The notes: generated by a model from the sequence alone, not told the origin. DNA of 64,000 nt from Cyanoderma ruficeps (GCA_008694505.1 VZDJ01007749.1:2055564-2119563); one strand, 5' to 3'; shown: positions 39,801-52,658, counted from the stretch's first letter. Numbers and translations are program-made.

Positions 39801-42416
39801 CATTCACAAATCCGCTGACTTGGGAGGAATTCCCTAAATTTTTCAGTACTAGAACATTCCCTAGATATTTCGGTAAAATGTCTGTAAATATCACATCTTT
39901 TAATTCAAGTTCATTGAGGACTTACTTTCCATATTTTCCCTAGAAAAATTTGCTGGAAAAACTGTTGCTTGTATATGAGCAGTTGCTTGACCTATTCTTT
40001 TTGATATTCCTGAAAAAAGAACCTTACAGATAAGGTATTGCATAGACCTTAAAAATTAATTGTCTGTGAAAGCAGTGGCTCTGTCAGAAACAAAAAAAAA
40101 TGAAATTAGATCTATGTCCATGCTCTCTTCAGTAAGGCAGATGTGGTTTTCAAGCCTGGTATTCAAGATTTTCAGTAATAAAACACATTAAGCTCCAGTG
40201 GCCATGCATGTATCGTTAGTAAATGAAAATAGGTTCTAGGCAGTTCTAAATCTTTTGTTATTCTTTGCTGTTAGCCACAGAAATAAATACGTGTGTTCTT
40301 TGACAGTGTCTCCTATGAGAAGTTTCCACCATTTTCAGAAAGTGTAGATCTTTTTAAACTGGAACCAAACATTCACTAAACTAAAAAACAGACTGTAAAA
40401 CACATTCTATTTAATGAAAATGATGAAAGAAGGTCAAATATAGATTATGTGGACTCTCAAAAACATTTTCCATAGGTGAGCTTCACACTCTGACATGGGG
40501 TGAAAAATGCAGGAAATAAGTAAGTTAGTAATTGCGATACTGAGGTTTTCAGAAACAGGCAAGTAATTTACTGGTTTGACCAGGACTTTTTTTCCTGATT
40601 TGCCAATGAAATTTTGGAAAAGCAGAGGATTTACTTACACAAAGATGAAGTAGAAAGATGATTGAATATGGAATAAGTTCCATTAATTTTCATGTCAATC
40701 TGCTTAAAGGAATCCTAAATAAAAGTGTATAATCCTAAAAATTCATCCTTTAAATCAAGTTTAAACTTAGGATCAAGAGTGCACATAGACTGTTGAATAA
40801 ATAAATGAGTTCTAGTTTGTTTGAAATTAGACTGTGTTACTGGTACCTTGATTGATGTAACCTCATTGTTTTCCTTGAGCTACACTTCAGTCTGGTTTGA
40901 TTTGCTACATGTAGTGCATATATTTTCTTGCATACTGTGGACACTATACTGAAACTGTTTTTTGTAGCTTTGTAATGCATATGCATTGAATTTCTTCTTT
41001 TTGGGAAGGAAACTCAGTTTTCCACAGGACTATTTTTCATCCTTGTTTTCATGAAAAAGGTAGAAGAAGAAAGAATATTTTGTGAAGTAGGAAAAGGTTT
41101 ATAGCCAAAATAATGGCCTGAATTAGCATTGTTTTGCTGTTTCTATGCCAAGGCTTTCTCAGACCAAACTTGAGCAATGAGATGTTAAACCATGTCTTTC
41201 AAATTCTGTAGGAAATTTCCAATACCTGATGAATTCAATTAATATTGTGTTCTAGAGTAGCAGCAGCTTCTCAAACCAGTTACAATCATACCAGACTGCT
41301 GGCAGTGAACTGGTTTGCTGACCCTTCTGCCAGACAAGGGAAACAAGAACGGATTGTAAACTTCTTGCTGGTGTTTTCTAGCAGTCAGAACAGTGTGAAC
41401 GCCCATTAGCTCTGGCCCACCTGGGTACTAAGGATTCTGCTACTAATTTTCAACCCCTTGCTCACAGCTAATTTAAACCTGGGCAGAAGCACTGGGGTAT
41501 TGCAGTGTGTGAGTCGTGTAATTTGACAGCCTGCAAAGTGGCAGGTGAATACTGACAAGTTTGCGAACTAGGTATTCTCCAAAGATGTTGCTCATAAATG
41601 GAAGCAGGAAAAAATTCAAGGCAGAAGTAGCCTATAATGAGGGTGCATGTACCTGAAATAACCCAACCTTAGGCTAGCTCTTTCTGGCTATATAAAGAAC
41701 TGAATGAAACCTTGTTCTGCTGTGTTGACATGCTATTCTATATAGGTTTCAAAACCAGCACTTCTCCTGAGGTTAAGGGCTATGGTCTAGATCTGAGACA
41801 TCGATGGTTTAAATGTGAACTGGCTTAAACAGTAAATTCAGATCTAGAATACATCATATGTTGTGAATGTAGCCTTTTAAAAGTTTCAGAAAAAGGACAA
41901 ATGAAAGATGAAAGAAGTGAGAATACAAGAATTATATTCTGAAATGAAACAAAGCTTTAGAGATATCTCAAACTTTTTTCCCTTGTGCCAACATCAGAGC
42001 TACCAGAATTGTTTTGTAGACTATGATGAGAGAAGAAAAGAAAAACAAGGCAATCTTATTATTTTTAATAATTTTATCAGGAGAAAAAGAACATTAATTA
42101 CATCAAATGTAACTTATATTCATCCTGAGTTCCATTTGTCTTTCTCTTCCCACTCCCAGAGAAGCATACATGGCAGTAATAGGATTCAGGCTGAACAAGT
42201 TTAGCTGTTGAATCTGAGCCTTTGGGTAGCGGGAGTAGCTCAGTATTTGTAGCAGCTGCACTCCCAGTGTGTGTGCAAGTATATTCTGGATGTCTTGAAA
42301 GCCTGGCCCCTTCTTCTCCCAGGCACATTATCAACTTCGTCAGTAATGAGTCTGACTTGATGACAGTATTTGGAACAAATTGAATGCGGTGTGCTTTCGG
42401 CTTCAACATTCAAGCC

Positions 42417-42429
42417 ATATATATATATA
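42417..42429. repeat. Short (AT)n microsatellite
   Basis: Thirteen bases of alternating AT follow 'caagcc' in the last intron. It is a minor simple repeat. Confidence 0.85.
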
Positions 42430-45400
42430 ATGTTTGTGGCATAGGCATTTCTCTCTTCATGTAGTAGCTGCTTAGTGAAGGAGGAAAATCAGGGAATCAC
42501 CCACAGTTGTGAGAAGAATGTGGGTGTCTGCACCTCCAGCTCATTTCATGAGCAAGAATCATTCCACGCTCTGCAGGCCAATCCAGCAGATTTCTCACGC
42601 TTTACAACTACATTTTGGTATTCTTCTGAAAACTGGTTCCTAGATAAGGAGGTTTGGAAATTTTGCCTTATTTTTTTAATGAGATGACAATGCTAAAAAT
42701 AGCAAGCAATGAAACCTTGATCTGACAGATCTCATAGCAAAACTTTTCCTGAAGTCAGTGGAGCCCAAATGTCACAGTTTTGGTTCAATGCAGCCAGTCT
42801 TACCGTTAGCTGCCACCAAAACCTTGTGTTTCCAATGCCCCTGCTATTTTCTTGCTTTAGCACTGAGTCTTCAGGGAGCAAGAGTGGCAGGCAGCTCAGC
42901 AAGCAAACGATCCCAGTTTAGCTGTCTGGACTGGTGGCCCACAATTGCAGCAGCTTAGCTGTAGCTTGAAAACATGCTGTCGGTAGTATAATATTTCTGT
43001 TTTGTCTTTCTTATGTTATCTTATTTGCAAAAGCTTTTTTTTTTTTACCCCCCACTAAGAATACTTCAAATTAAAATATAGACTAACTACTGACTCTGCT
43101 AGTCAGTCAAAACTTCTGAAAGTACCAAATTACGAAAGATTTCTCAGAACATGCACAAAACCAGGAAAATTACTTTATGTGGAAAATAAAGCAGGACAGA
43201 TGACAAATGTAGAAGTGGGGAGAGGTAGGACACCTGAACTGGTAAAAGGAGAAATAATCCGTGTTTTGAGGGAAGGAATACTAAAAGAGAAGCAATGCAA
43301 CTGAAATGTTAAAATATACTAATAAAAAAGGGTAAAACCACAAGGATGAAGGCTGCTAAAAACATTAAATGATATATTGGTTTATATTCTCCATTTTGGC
43401 TAAAATTAAAGTTAGTTTTGTGGAAAATATTTTCACAAAGCTTATAAAACTGTGAAATATTCCCCTCAGCTCTGAAAAACATAGTAACTCCTAAACCCCA
43501 TTGATTTGGTATGCTCCATCAATTGGCACTGTGCAACCAACAAACCTATCTCCCTTTAGACTAATGATGACATTTTAAAAGGTTGATAAAACAACCTTCT
43601 ACCTCTCAGCCACAAGGGAAAAAGAAGTTACTTGCAAAACCTGCAGTCCTAAGGAGTTGGTAGGATTTATAAATAATTCAAAGTTGATATATGACAAATC
43701 ATTACGCTTGGAAATAAGCACTCTATTCAGCACAGAGAGAATGTTCAGCTTCTTAGCAAAGCAACCTTTTTAGCTATGGATGCTGTTCCACTGCTAGACT
43801 ATTTTTATAACAAGCTAAGTTAGTTGATGTCACTTTAGAGGTATCTTAATGTGTTGTATACTGGGTTTGTACACCAAAGAGTAGAACAGATGCCTTAAAA
43901 ATTTTCCTTTAAACACAAGTGTGCAGCAGACCTTCATACTGGTTTTGAAGCTGGACTGCATCTACCCCAGTTCTGCAGAGGAAGTGCTGGGGTTTGTTTT
44001 TTAGAGATATTTGTTGTAAGAGGTGCTGAAATTGCAGCGAGCTCAGAAACCAGTTCACCAGAGTCCAACAATGCTGCAGAAAATCGACGACAAACAGGTC
44101 TACAATGATAGCACACAGAGTGAAAATTAATATGTGTCCCATAAATAATTGCCTTCATGCCCCATTGCAAATGCAGTAGTTAAACATTTCTGTTTTGTGA
44201 GTAATTTCCTATTCACAGTTTGTGGGAAGTATAAATGTAAAGAAAACAGGTTTGCCGTCCTTCTGTCTTTTTTTTTGGTTTGTTTTGTTTTTCAGTCTGC
44301 TAATTTCAATTCACAAACACCATGGGAACCTGCAATTCCAATTTTCTTTTCACAGTATTAATGAAAACTGGGCACTGAAAATAGTTGGATTTTTTCCCCA
44401 CTAAATTTTAAACCACTTACAAGTACAGTCAAGAATAATAACTTTCTAATCCATTATTATACAATGTAAAACTGCTCAATTGCTATTATTTCATGAAAAG
44501 TTTTTCATAAGTGCTAGAAGAGGCTTTTAGAACTCAGTTCTTCTAAGCTGGTCTTTGAGGCAGTACAAAAATGCTGGTGGTGTGCTGTTGAGAGGAAGAA
44601 CTGTGCATCGGAGAAGTTGCTTTAAGAAGGAATCCTTGCACCACAAGATGACAATCACTTCCTCTCATTGTTATGGCAAGGTTTGAGCACATTTAGTGCA
44701 TTTATGATTTTGTCTTGTTCCTAATCAAACAAACATCAATTTATTGTTTTAATAAATGGATAGTTTCAGGGTTTCTTTTTGGGTATATGTTTGAGATAAC
44801 TGTTTACACTTAAAAATCAGAGTAATATTTTATGTCATTTAATCTTAACATGCTCCAATAAGGTATTTCAGTTCTCATTTACAGTAAGATATCTAGGATG
44901 AAGTTAATATCTTTTCCATGCTGCAGACACTAAGAGTGACTGCAGCTGAGTAGCAGACAAGGTTACCTGCAGACACACCTCTGCTGCTGTACCAGGAGCC
45001 AATGGCTCTGCCTAGTCCCGCTACAAAGATGCCAAGAAGAGAACCAAAGATGGAAAGTTGGGAAGAAAAGAGCATGACTTCTGTAAATTTATAATCTTCA
45101 TTTACTCTCCTCTGAGATCATCTGCCATTGCATCCAACAATAGTTCTTGCCTTGCAGGGGAAAAGAATACAGGTAAATTCCCCTTGGAATTTACTCCAGT
45201 CATAGTCAGACAACGGTCCTGCTTAAATATAAGGCAGCTGTTTCAGCAATTTTATGGATGTGGATTTATTTATCTATATAGATTTCAGACAAAATTAAGG
45301 CTGTTTTTTTTTCCAGTAGCCCTTTCCTCCCTATCTCAGAATAGGGCTCTTGCTTTGGTGTGTACTCCATTAGCTGTTCCTATCTAAAGCGCTCACAGAC

Positions 45401-47752
45401 AAACCTATATACTTAGTAAAACTTTTATATTTCCTCTTCCTTCATTTGTCTGGAGAGGCTCTGCTCTCTAAATAAAAATAAAAGTATATTTTAATATAAA
45501 TGGAGCAAAAGTAGCAAGTCCTTTTCCTTGCTGAACTGCTCCTTTCCCAGAAATCTAAACAAATACAACAACAGATGCTTTGAAATGTTATAAGTTTAAA
45601 TAACATTAATGTAGTGGTTGAATATTTCTCAGACAGATGGGTTAAATGAGATAATTGTGAAAATATTCTTAAAATAAAAGGAAGCCATCAGGTGAGAGGC
45701 AGGAATTTAGGTAACAATGAAAAAATATACCTTAAATGTTTCTTTTAGGTTGCAATATTAGAATGTTTTCATCTGAGCAAACTGTTAAGTGTCATTTAGT
45801 AGACATTAATTGTAAAGTTAGTTGACAGTATTTGGCCCAAATGTATGTATCTTAAAGAGAAAGAGCAGCTGTTAATCCATCAGGTATTGACAGTGAATTC
45901 AGTGGCTTCTATTATTTCTCAGACAGAAATTCATTTCCTGAAATCACATACAGTGAGATAAGACTCTGTCTCATTTTCATTCACTATGGAAATACTCAGT
46001 CTTTGTTCTGCACGCAATGCATTGTCTCTTGCAAAACAGTAAATGACACTCTAGGTGTAAAAGAATTTCCATTTTCTACAATAGCTACAATGAAGGAACA
46101 GGATCTAAACCAGTCACTGACTACTTTGGAACAGGACACCTTTCTTAGTGGAGTGGCACCTGGCCTGAAATGACAAAAACATATTAAAACCTTCAAGATT
46201 TCTTGTGTAGCCATAGAAAGTACCAATTGCACCAACTCATAATAAGTAAGAACTTTGAGAAGGATACAAAAAGTTAAAATACTATTTGATGTGGGTTTTT
46301 TGAATCTTACAGTTTTGCCTCTGTTCTTTCAGCTGAAAAAAATGTCAGCTTCTTTAAACCTGTTTGAAATAACTGCCAGGAAGAGGTGTTTCAGCAGTAA
46401 GAACACAAATCACCAATAAATAAATGATGAGTAATACCAGGGTGGAGAAGAAACTTATTCTTCTGAGGAGTTGTGGCTTCTTTTGATATGTTTTATTATT
46501 CATAGGCCAATTGTAGGTGTCTGTAGCTGGTGGCTGCTTTCAATTCTGGTTATCCAAACTTGTTGTGATTTTTTGATCAGTGTTGATAGTTTGGCTGGTG
46601 TTACCTTTAATGTTGCATCCTTAAAGTCATCATCTTCCTATTATGCCTTTACAGTGCTTAAAAAAGTGACTATGGAACATAGTGTGCTATTGTGGACTTT
46701 GAGCAAGATACTTTTCTAACACACTTCAGTACAAAGCTACCTGTAGGCACACCCTGATAATGTTGGCATTGTGAATATATTGTAAAACTAGCATTTGGTA
46801 CTTTTAGTTAGCATCTACATTTTACTGATTGAATTTTTAGCCATGCAAAATGATTTAAAATGCAGTTTCTCTAAGCCAGCCTGGCTCTCCTGAGCTCAGG
46901 CAAGGCTGGTAGTACTGAGGATACACAGCCTCCTGGAAGTTTGGAAATACTGGTATAATCAGAAGAATACTGCATAAACCCAGATGACATCATTTTTGCC
47001 CATGACATTTGTTAGGTTAGAGAGGATCCCTCTCAGCTATCACCACTTTAAGTGATTCTATACAAAGATCTGACTCCCCTCCTGCTGCAAAATTCAAGAA
47101 GGGAGATCATGGAAAACATAAAAGCATTGGGGGTGCTCTGAGCATTTAAACTAGAAATTCCTCCTGGAATTAGGGTTTCATTTGTCAAGGCTGTGCAAAG
47201 GGACAAAATATGCCAGACAACACAATAGTTCGTATCAAGAAGATTTTCCAGTGTGAAGACATAGGTCAGTTCTATTCATATCACAGTGAAAAGACCAGAG
47301 TCTGACCTCAGAGGTGGGTTCTTAGGAGGCTGAGTCCTTGCTCTGTGCAATTTGAGAGGTTTTCATGGGGCATAAAGCAATACTTGAAGGAACATCTGAT
47401 AATGGCATCAATGAAGAAAAGAGGTAAAGGGAGAAGTTGAGTGAAAGAGTTCTCTAAAGCGTAGCCATATTCAAGGAATATGAATTAGAAAATAGGAAGG
47501 AGGTAGGGTTGGATAGCTCTCTAAAAGTACTAAAAGTAAATATAATTAGTTTTTAAAAAGAAAAGGAAATATTAGAAGAAAAGGAGAAACTGAGAAGCTT
47601 GGTGAGGGAAGTGTACGGGAGAGCTGAGGATACCTTATTTGTAATGAGTTTATTGGCTGCTATCAGCCATTTTCTTCTTTTTTTCCCTCCATTCTGTCTT
47701 ATCGTCACTGCCTTCTCAATAAATACTATGGTGTCACATTTTGTTCCTTACA

Positions 47753-47786
47753 GAAAGAGAGGGAGAGAGAGCGAGAGAGGGAGGGA
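47753..47786. repeat. (GA)n-rich purine tract
   Basis: GA dinucleotides with GGGA interruptions ('gaaagagagggagagagagc') lie about 350 bases before the terminal-exon acceptor. It is a simple purine repeat. GA tracts can bind GAGA-type factors or SR-type splicing proteins, but no such role is shown here. Confidence 0.85.
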
Positions 47787-48132
47787 AATCCTTTCCTCTC
47801 AGATGTTCATGTCCCTGCCTTTAAATTGTGGCATGCCTGTTATTTCAGATTATTTAGGCATTATTTGCTTAATAACACACTGGGACAAATTACACCTTTG
47901 AAGGCTAGAACAAGATGTTCTTTGCTGTCCTTTTCTGTGTTTAAAAGCCTGAAAAGGGATGGACTGGAACCCCAGCTGGTTTTGAACTTGTAGAGGGGGG
48001 GATACATTGCTGGGCTGTCCAGACCCAGTGGCTACAGCTGGAAGGACACATGACAGCAGCAGCAGACATGACTGACTCCTCAAGGTGCAAACTCAAGGAT
48101 AACCTCTCCTTTCTTTCCTTATCCACCCACAG

Positions 48133-48440
48133 CAAACCCTACCAGGGCAGGAGGAGGACGGGAGTACCCGGGCTCGTCCGAGGTGATCCGTGAATCCAGC
48201 AGCACGACGGGCATGGTGGTTGGGATCGTGGCGGCGGCGGCGCTGTGCATCCTCATCCTCCTGTATGCCATGTACAAGTACAGGAATCGAGACGAGGGAT
48301 CCTACCACGTGGATGAGAGTCGAAACTACATCAGTAACTCAGCACAATCCAACGGGGCTGTGATCAAGGAGAAGCAGCCCAACAGCGCTAAAAGTTCCAA
48401 CAAAAACAAGAAAAATAAGGATAAGGAGTACTATGTCTGA
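48133..48440 (+). CDS. NRXN1: Neurexin-1 terminal coding exon: juxtamembrane end, transmembrane helix, cytoplasmic tail
   Basis: After the acceptor 'ccacccacag', CA completes the split Ala codon, and 101 residues follow to a TGA stop at 48438-48440. Residues 1-25 ([20 protein letters not shown] then SSSTT) are extracellular. Residues 26-47 (G-M-V-V-G-I-V-A4[11 protein letters not shown], 48210-48275) are the single transmembrane helix. KYRNRD is the stop-transfer segment, and about 54 residues of tail end in the Lys/Asn-rich [13 protein letters not shown]. The C-terminal EYYV is the PDZ ligand known to bind CASK, Mint and syntenin, linking the receptor to presynaptic scaffolds; the membrane-proximal tail is known to bind protein 4.1. 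[20 protein letters not shown] separates NRXN1 from NRXN2 and NRXN3, which read YQVD here. An apparent GTG start at 48183 inside the exon is not a translation start. Confidence 0.98.
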
Positions 48441-48535
48441 TCTCAACATCTAAACGAACGCTTGTATAGAAATAGTCTTCATTTTATCTGAGACATAATA
48501 CAAACTTATTTACTTTACTTTTTATGAAGCACATT

Positions 48536-48556
48536 CAAAAACAAACAAACAAACAG
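48536..48556. repeat. (AAAC)n simple repeat in the 3' UTR
   Basis: About five AAAC units lie just under 100 bases after the stop codon. It is a simple repeat and may vary in length between individuals. Confidence 0.85.
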
Positions 48557-49132
48557 AAAAGACAGGGAATGCAATCAGAAAGGAAAGACTGTTTTTAAAA
48601 ACAAGCATTTCATGCTCTTGTTTTTCAGAAACAGGAGCTGATAAATTCCCTAACATCCACAGTGTTTTCATTTACTCTGCCTGTCTTTATGTTGCTGGAA
48701 CGTTTCTGAAAGACATGATGACACCACGCATTCATAAAGCAAGGAGTATTACTACAACTTCGAGGCACAATATGAAAAAAATTTCAAATTAAAAAAAAAA
48801 AAAACAAAACAGGAAAAAAAAAAGAAAAAAGAAGCTACCTATGATTCTGGATTTAGCCAAAGTGCTAGCGCTTTCTTGAGAAGTAAATTAGTCTTATTGT
48901 CAGAGAAGACTGTCATTATATATGGTGACTCAACAAGCAAACATAAAGAGTTTGCCGTCTGGTGCAGTGAAGCAGTGATTGGAAACTTGCATTTTGAAAC
49001 AAAGTGCTGGCTTTTCTGAAGACTTATGTAGAAATACTTTCAAAAAGCCCCTTTCTGGTTGTGAGGAAAATAGTACGGAGGCCTTATTTTCAAAAACAAA
49101 AACAAAAATCTGGAATATAAGGCACATTTCCA

Positions 49133-49133
<1 letters not shown>

Positions 49134-49173
<40 letters not shown>

Positions 49174-49174
49174 N
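49134..49174. repeat. A40 homopolymer ending in the only ambiguous base
   Basis: Forty A follow 'tttccac', then a single N at 49174, then 'aaagagaaac'. A lone N in a long homopolymer suggests unresolved length or a polishing gap, so true length is uncertain. It lies in the 3' UTR. In RNA it is a ready internal priming site for oligo(dT), which could create false transcript ends here. Confidence 0.95.
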
Positions 49175-49469
49175 AAAGAGAAACAAGAGGGCATAGATGC
49201 AATCATTGGGAAATTTTCATGCACGCTTAATATGTTATTACATATGTTTATATAAAAACACATCTATATGTGCTTTCTGGACTGTGATAAGTGATGTTTT
49301 ATAGCCTGTTGTATAGAAAATGCAAACTATATCTGCTCTTCAGCCATTTTTGGTAAACTCAATGTTATAAGTGTTGCTAGGTATAGAGAGTTTTATGACA
49401 TCTGGAGCAACAGACATACTTCAGTTTTTTTGCAGCCATTATAAATTGTCCCAGACTTTTTCCCCTTTC

Positions 49470-49490
49470 TTTTTTTTTTTTTTTTTTTTT
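49470..49490. repeat. T21 homopolymer in the 3' UTR
   Basis: Twenty-one T follow 'tcccctttc'. A U-rich tract of this kind in a neuronal 3' UTR is a possible ELAV/Hu or TIA1 binding site. It could also pair with the A40 tract about 300 bases upstream in the transcript. Both are inference. Confidence 0.9.
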
Positions 49491-49538
49491 ATTTTTAATT
49501 TACAGTGTAGTGGTTATACAAAGGGGGATGTGTATGAA

Positions 49539-49546
49539 TGTATATA
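49539..49546 (+). promoter_or_regulatory. Pumilio response element (TGTATATA) in the 3' UTR
   Basis: The octamer TGTATATA fits the known UGUANAUA consensus of PUM1/PUM2 and sits about 1.1 kb after the stop codon. An octamer of this kind can occur by chance in AT-rich DNA, so conservation across birds and mammals would be needed to support function. Confidence 0.4.
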
Positions 49547-51541
49547 AGAGTCAGCTAATTTTTTTCTTACCTGTACAGCTCTATTATGTTGCAATTAAGT
49601 TTCAGTAGTTTGTATGAAAGAAGTGGACTAGAAAGCAAAAATATATCTCTACTGTAATTTGTCTTCTCCCTCCTATCCCCATCTCTTGCTCCTGATATGC
49701 ATCAATGAAGTTGATCAGAATGGCCAATTTTCCTAGAAATATACATTCATTAATTAGCTAAATATTTAATGACTTAAACTGGCCTTTGGCTTCCAGTCAA
49801 AGCTTCACTATTGGAGAGCATGGTTTGCCTTACAGAAACCTTGTTCTTAGAAATTATGAGAATGATGAGTTTCTTGAGAATCTTAGGAAGTATCATATAG
49901 TGTTTATCTGGCATTCGTATGAAGAACAGCTACTACAGCACTGGGTGCTAAAAGATCTAAAAATACCCATTATAATTATCCAGGCTGATTCTATTTCAGA
50001 ATTTATCCTTTTCTCCAAAAAAGAAATACTCTTGAGGTGCACGATAGTATTTTTCAATGGTGGGCATTTTGACATATGAAAAAGTATTTTTTAGCTAAGT
50101 TGATTGTGTAGTATTGCAAGACATCATAACCAGACAGATATAAGTTCATTATGTTTTAAAGTGACACAGCTTATCTTGCATATATAAAACATTAATGCAT
50201 ATTAGTTAAACACATGAAATGTAATGCTGTAATTTACACGTCAGGTTTGGAATTTTTTTCTAGTAATATTTCATTAGTTTCACAGCAATAAGTCATAACA
50301 TTTTATTTACACAGAAGTTCAAAGGGAATACATTGAATGGAAAAAGGGTAGTTCAATAGAAATCAACCAAATCATCAGAAGGCCTCCTGGGAGGGATATA
50401 GATATTCACACTTTACAGACAGGAAGGAGAAATTTAAAATTAGCTTTAAACAGCAGACACAAAACGTTTTGTTGTGTGTTACTCACTGTAGCTGATGAAA
50501 AGTTGGGAACTGGTACAGCTATCTATCTGGGAGTCGGAGCACTTTAAAAATACATGTAGCTGACATGAAAACACCTCTCTTGAAGTTTGCCAACCACATC
50601 AAGGTGTGCCAATGTTGCATTTGTGAGATGACTTTTTATTTTCATTAGCATTTATGCAAAAATGAAAAAAAAAACCAACCACAAAACCCACAAAATCCAT
50701 CTGATGTTCATTTCTGTTGTTCACCTGTGGCACTCATAACTTCTCCCACCTTTACAAGACAGCTGTACTCAGGGAATGGCAGGGGCAAGGGTGACTGGAG
50801 GTCATTGCTGGAAGCAAGAGGCTTCAGATGAAGGGGGAAAAGAAGCTGAAAGCCAGGTGGTGTTCAGATTTCAGTGCTTGAAGATACCTAGAAGAATAAG
50901 AATAATATGTTGACAGGAGATTGGATATGACAGAATATGATTTGGGGGAGATGAAATGGTCTTTTCTGCTTGATATTGATTAAATTAATGAAATAGCGTT
51001 GTCAGGCCAACTTCCAGGCAGTTTGGTAGATCAATCTTTAACTAAATCCATACATCAAGAGAAAACAAAAAAGATCTGCTATTATAAAAATAAGAAAACA
51101 TGATTTTAACACTGTTTCTGAAGGTTCTCCTTTTTCCTCTTTAATTTCATAATTTAACAAAAAAAAAACCAAAACAAAACAATTATGGATGTATCAGAAA
51201 TGCCAGCAAGTGGATTTAAAATTCCTTTTTGTTTAAAAACAGCAGCAACAACAAACAAACAGACATAAACCAACTACCTAACATAAAATTGGATCCTTTC
51301 TCTATAATAACCTAATTTGTTTGACTGAGATGGCTTCATTTCTATGACTGTATTGTGTTGCCTTTTTTAACAAAACACTAAATAATGTGTGAAACTTTCA
51401 ACCCTAAGACATCAAAGAGAGGCCCAATGCCCCTAACCTTATAGTGCTTTCTGTGATAGATATTTACAATTTTTTTATTTGTTGCAAGGCCAATTTATTC
51501 ATTATTGGAAATGCTAAGCAAGTGGAATTTACTGTTTTGTT

Positions 51542-51547
51542 AATAAA
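51542..51547 (+). terminator. NRXN1: Best candidate NRXN1 poly(A) signal (AATAAA)
   Basis: A canonical AATAAA is followed about 25 bases later by T/G- and C/T-rich sequence ('ctggcttgcttcttctcttg'), the usual downstream element layout. The resulting 3' UTR of about 3.1 kb is in the range I expect for NRXN1. ATTAAA at 48788 is upstream but embedded in A-rich sequence. Confidence 0.6.
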
Positions 51548-52427
51548 AATGTTTCTTAATACAAATGCTGGCTTGCTTCTTCTCTTGCTCTTAGATTGTG
51601 ACTACCTGTTCATCTTGAGGCTGTGAAAAAATTGGTGAATTGATATGAAGTTACAGACATTCATATCAAGAAGTGACCTCAGAGCTCTTTGTACACTTCA
51701 GTGAAAGTCTTGTGTCCAAATAGCCCAGTTATAAAAGTATTAATGACATCAATTAATTGGTTTTGCACAGAATTGCTTAATTTGAAATTTTCTAGTATTT
51801 TTTTTAATCAAAAACTTGATGTTCTCTTATCCCTCTGTATGAAAAAAACGTCCCATTTTTGCCACTTCTTGATTTCTGTAGTGGAAATGAGGTGGAGGAG
51901 GGTAAGGTAATGGGATGAAAAGTTAAAACATTTGTTAAAAGGGAAAACATTTTCTCTTGTCTATAAGATGATTTAAAAATTAATGGGAAATTGAATGTAT
52001 TTCAGGTCCTTAAAAACATTTCTAGACAATAATTATAAAATTTCAACTGGAGCTAATCCATTACATAAGTGCTTTCCTACTTAGCATGGCATTTAAATTC
52101 ATGGGCAACTTCAAGCAAACATCTAATCCTATTGATTTAAGCGAGTGTCTAAACTTTCCTAAATGTACTGCTGAATGGGGCTGGCGTTAAGCTTTTGGAT
52201 CTAAGCTCCAAATAGAATTTAATTTTGTATCATCTTAAATCACATCAGCAGCTTTTTGACTTCAATGAGATTTATTCATCTGCTTAATTACGTATAGACT
52301 GAAGTATTTTAGATAATTTAAGCTCAGGAATATCTGGAGAAAAACAGTCCCTATCTTCCGTTGGTATAAAACACTTTGAAAGTTCTAAACTGCTTTATAC
52401 TGAGATTAGGTCTTGTGAGTATTCTTA

Positions 52428-52433
52428 AATAAA
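52428..52433 (+). terminator. Distal candidate poly(A) signal (AATAAA)
   Basis: AATAAA lies in 'cttaaataaatactg', about 4.0 kb after the NRXN1 stop. It could give a longer 3' UTR; only sequence motif supports it. Confidence 0.25.
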
Positions 52434-52592
52434 TACTGAATATTCCGTTTGGGAAAATGCTTTATACACGTTTAAAGGAGCTACAACAGAAGTGATTTTT
52501 GTTCCACTACTACTACTACTACAAAGAAAACCCCCAACCAAAACCAAAAGCAACTGACATTTAGTTAAAAACTTTTAATTTCTACAATGTAT

Positions 52593-52658
52593 TTGTTCTT
52601 TTTGGGTTTTTTTTTGTTTTGCTTTGGTTTGGGTTTTTTTGTTTGGGTTTTTTTTTTT
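52593..52658. repeat. T/G-rich low-complexity tract
   Basis: T runs broken by G or GGG ('tttgggtttttttttg') continue for about 65 bases. On the complementary strand it is A/C-rich. It may serve as a U/GU-rich downstream element for the poly(A) signal at 52428, but it is about 160 bases away, which is too far for the usual spacing. Confidence 0.8.

Larger units (their letters stand above)
32809..48132 (+). other. NRXN1: Last coding intron of NRXN1 (about 15.3 kb)
   Basis: The intron is bounded by GTTAGT (or GTGGGT from 32800) and by the acceptor 'ttccttatccacccacag', which has a pyrimidine-rich stretch from about 48105. It joins phase 1 to phase 1. It carries two CR1 fragments in its first 1.2 kb and simple repeats at 36.79, 42.42 and 47.75 kb. 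The rest is AT-rich with no recognised exon. Opens such as 41908-42204 and 45058-45387 show no known domain and lack clear exon boundaries. A candidate branch-point region ('catgactgactcc') lies about 60 bases before the acceptor. Confidence 0.85.
48441..51565 (+). other. NRXN1: NRXN1 3' untranslated region (proximal end inferred)
   Basis: It begins directly after the TGA with 'tctcaacatctaaacgaacg', which I recognise as conserved vertebrate NRXN1 3' UTR sequence. It is A/T-rich with several A tracts (48790-48830, 49134-49173), an (AAAC)n stretch at 48536-48556, a T21 run at 49470-49490 and a Pumilio-type site at 49539. The inferred end is about 18 bases after AATAAA at 51542, followed by a T/G-rich stretch fitting a downstream element. 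Length would be about 3.1 kb. The 97-codon open at 49786-50079 lies within it, lacks an ATG and is not called as a gene. Without transcript data the exact end is uncertain. Confidence 0.7.

Noticed and set aside
48183..48440. Apparent separate 85-residue gene starting at a GTG
   Set aside because: It is the inside of the NRXN1 terminal exon. The frame is open upstream to the acceptor at 48132, and the residues before it match the neurexin stalk.
48930..49230. Opens on both strands with long Phe or Lys runs
   Set aside because: They are translations of the A40/N homopolymer in the 3' UTR.
49786..50079. 97-codon open in the 3' UTR
   Set aside because: It needs a TTG start, contains no early ATG, has no recognised domain and lies within a known type of long 3' UTR.
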